Positions 61,772-64,000 of a stretch of 64,000 nt of DNA are shown here, piece after piece. This DNA is from Liolophura sinensis (taxonomy: Eukaryota; Mollusca; Polyplacophora; Chitonida; Chitonidae), in NCBI RefSeq assembly GCF_032854445.1, contig NC_088295.1, positions 66,695,249-66,759,248 on the forward strand, read 5' to 3'. Below the pieces are notes generated by a model, which made no database searches, was not told where the DNA came from, and was given only the letters and a program-made list of their open reading frames with translations. Numbering within the stretch: the first letter of the stretch is position 1; every line of letters starts with the position of its first letter. A program made the translations under genes and the position numbers.

Positions 61772-63433
61772 TACACAGATTTACTGTGTCATTTATATTT
61801 TTTCATCTCAGTCAAGTTGTCTTGTTGTGACGTTCCCTTACATTTATTCGACTAGCTGGTGGCATACATACAACCTAATAACCTTACAAAATTGCAAGGG
61901 TCAATCCACCAAAAATGCAACCTATAGTACGTCTCATTTAGTCTTTTTTTTATTTACCTGTTTTGAAATTGTTCAACCGCCTTTATAATGACATAAAAAA
62001 CGCTTTCCCTTAATAAACAAAACAGTTGTAAAAATTTGACCGATTATATTTTTCCAAAAAAAAATAATAGCCTTTCAATAACTTCAAGAATAAATCCAAA
62101 GGGTAATATCGCAGGTCTCTTGGGCAAGCATTTATCTGGTAATACGGTGAGCAAATCAATCTGGCCTTCATACGCACCAGATACGTTAGTGTTGCACTTC
62201 AAACTTATACAAGATATAGTTTAAATATTCAGTATCATCCAAAAACATTTTATGATATTCTGAAAAACGGCAACCTTAATTTAACGCCAAAATTCGTTTT
62301 TAAAATCATGTGGCAAATGCTTTAATAGTGCCTAATACATTTATTTCATAACCGGATGTTTCCGTTTGTTTTGTGTCAGGTCCTATGAACTTTGATGTTT
62401 TACTGCGCAAGCAAATTGCTCATGTACTCCAGCCTTTAGGAAAGCACTGAAAATCGGCAGTTTTGAGTGTAAATAATGACAGTTCATTGCTGTCAGCTTT
62501 TGTTAATACACATGAAAATAATCTCTGTTTGACACATTGTATGATATCAAGGCTTTACCGCCTTGTCACCACCATGTTTTCCAGTGTGTTAACTGAAACC
62601 TCCTCCTGGCTTCCTCCAGCTATAAATCTGACCAACCTTTAATCCAAATTCAGTTAATACATTAATCAGTTGATTTGCCCAAAGCCTAACCCACTTAGGA
62701 TTCTTGGTAGCAGAGTTGGGAATTTCATTAAAACGTTTTATACAGTGACATGACCTGGCTAAAAGCCGAAAGTTCAAAATCACGAATCAAGCCAAAATGA
62801 GCCTTTTAGATTGATGCTGTACAGTAAACACTACAACAGCAGTCCATTCAAGGAATTGGCAAGAAATGTAAGAGCTAGTTAAAATGTCAATGGACAAATC
62901 TTCCGGAGCTAGTTGTGCAAGGTACAGTTTCATTTATTCCCCAGCCAAAAATCCATCTTTTATTTGGGTCACAGTGTGACCTCGAAAACTATTCCACACA
63001 ACAATCAGCTTTACACTATACATGTTCTGAGGTTAGAAATATTGGAACGAAGAAGAAGAAATTAAAGCGACATATACGAATGCAAATAATATACCTTTCT
63101 ATACATTTATTATCTGAATGAAAGAAATAATGTACCAAGCTTAAAAGTGGAGTATGAACTACGAGTCCCAGTTGACTTACATCCACTACTTAAAATGCCA
63201 GGATCACAAGCAGGTCTCACATGCCCAGAGATGCAGGGTTGACGTTCTAACAGGCGAAGCTAGTTTTCACAATTCTCAGATAGTTCTTACCCCTCTGCTT
63301 CTCTGGTGCGTGCACCAAACCGGATTGTGCGTCTACGTCACGAAAAAGCACACCCGCGGCTCTCCCATTAGGTACCGTCGATAAACGCCCACTGATTAAT
63401 TTCTTTCAAACGATGATTTGGAGCTCCCTTGAG

Positions 63434-63724
63434 TTACTGGTCTCCAGTAGATCGTTTGTAATCTCCGAGAATACCGAACAAAAGCTGATTTGGAAGTTCT
63501 TCATCAGATATGTGGTTAACGTGACCTGTGAACGTTTCTAGCACAGTGAGGACAATCGTCCTTTCGAGTTTCGCGAGAACTCCTTTGTCAGCATTCTTAC
63601 TTTGCCTCTGGATCCCCTGCATCCCGCGGAAACAGTATGGGTGGTACGTTGGAAGTCTCTTCTGGCATGCAAATACAAGATGTGTTTCAGTTACGTCATA
63701 CGAATGACTTTTCTTCAATTCCAT
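63434..63724 (-). pseudogene. C-terminal fragment of a non-LTR retrotransposon reverse transcriptase
   Basis: An open stretch of 96 codons. TGHVNHISDEELPNQLLFGI and LGDYKRSTGDQ follow the pattern 'GHV.RM.D.RLPKQL.YGEL..GKR..G', typical of the region after the reverse-transcriptase palm in non-LTR elements. YHPYCFRGMQGIQRQSKNAD and KGVL fit the 'RCLR.ILGI.WQD...N.EVL' block just before it. The palm and endonuclease are not seen nearby, so it is a 5'-truncated remnant. The element family is not certain. Confidence 0.6.
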
Positions 63725-64000
63725 AGTATGTTTTTATTGGGAATGAAGCACCAAAAGCATTGGAGGAGATATTTCTGTCCTCAACAACAATACTGAGCGC
63801 TCCTGCAAGCCAAGCACATCAGGCAAAGCAAGATTCCAGTCGCAGCCTCGGGCAAAGGATACAGGATACAAAGACAGAGGCTACAAAGAGGCGAAGTTTC
63901 TTCAAGCAGCTGGCTAACAAACAAAATTTCTCCCAAAACGTTTCATATATAAGATATTTCCAATCCAATTCAACCAAACATTGCAAAAGCAAGTGTTCAC

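Larger units (their letters stand above)
55151..64000. other. Right flank, no intact gene recognised
   Basis: Apart from the repeats listed and the reverse-transcriptase tail at 63434-63724, I see only AT-rich sequence. The longest open frame (55364-55828, 154 codons) has no family features I recognise and overlaps another open frame, so I do not call it. Confidence 0.5.

Noticed and set aside
1-64000. CRISPR array, operons or prophage
   Set aside because: The strictly spaced arrays are minisatellites without unique spacers, and the window is animal nuclear DNA with spliced genes.

Overview
This is animal nuclear DNA: AT-rich, with introns, mostly non-coding, and crowded with repeats. Several degraded copies of one SINE are present (core text close to 'gtacggcgtaaaacacc', tail AAATAAATAAAT). 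I associate that element with molluscs and other lophotrochozoans. The neuropeptide receptor in the window also fits a lophotrochozoan invertebrate, most likely a mollusc. Species cannot be read from the sequence.

One intact gene is recognisable. On the minus strand, four coding exons (29939-29666, 19945-19409, 18374-18243, 17768-17161) join in phase to a 516-residue class A GPCR of the PRXamide / pyrokinin-CAPA-neuromedin U receptor family. All three introns are phase 1 with GT-AG borders. Intron 1 is 9.7 kb and holds a near-palindrome, SINE copies and, on the opposite strand, a possible decayed GPCR-like fragment. Intron 2 is mostly a 25-bp minisatellite. A local duplication just inside intron 1 has copied the exon 1 splice donor.

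Region by region: 1-16.9 kb is gene-poor flank with minisatellites (a strict 32-bp array at 11541-11828, a 53-bp array at 5811-6200, a long TACA microsatellite) and SINE fragments. 17-30 kb is the receptor gene. 30-38 kb is flank without a recognisable gene. 38.1-42.95 kb is an old, internally deleted Ty3/gypsy-type LTR retrotransposon with a proline-tRNA-like primer site. Its integrase remains precede the start of the reverse transcriptase domain, the order known from Gmr1-like elements. Its 5' LTR is interrupted by a Tc1/mariner element whose ends and TA duplication can be placed to the base. 45.1-55.2 kb holds two diverged copies of a multi-kilobase segment in direct orientation, each with a conserved TATA-containing block. 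One copy gained a 261-bp TA-flanked MITE, the other a block of 176-bp repeats. 55-64 kb is flank with SINE copies and a non-LTR reverse-transcriptase tail near 63.5 kb.

There are no operons, CRISPR arrays or bacterial features. No intact tRNA or rRNA gene was seen; tRNA-like stretches are SINE heads. The most unusual items are the integrase-first LTR element with its nested Tc1, the diverged segmental duplication with its conserved TATA block, and the duplicated splice donor of the receptor gene.
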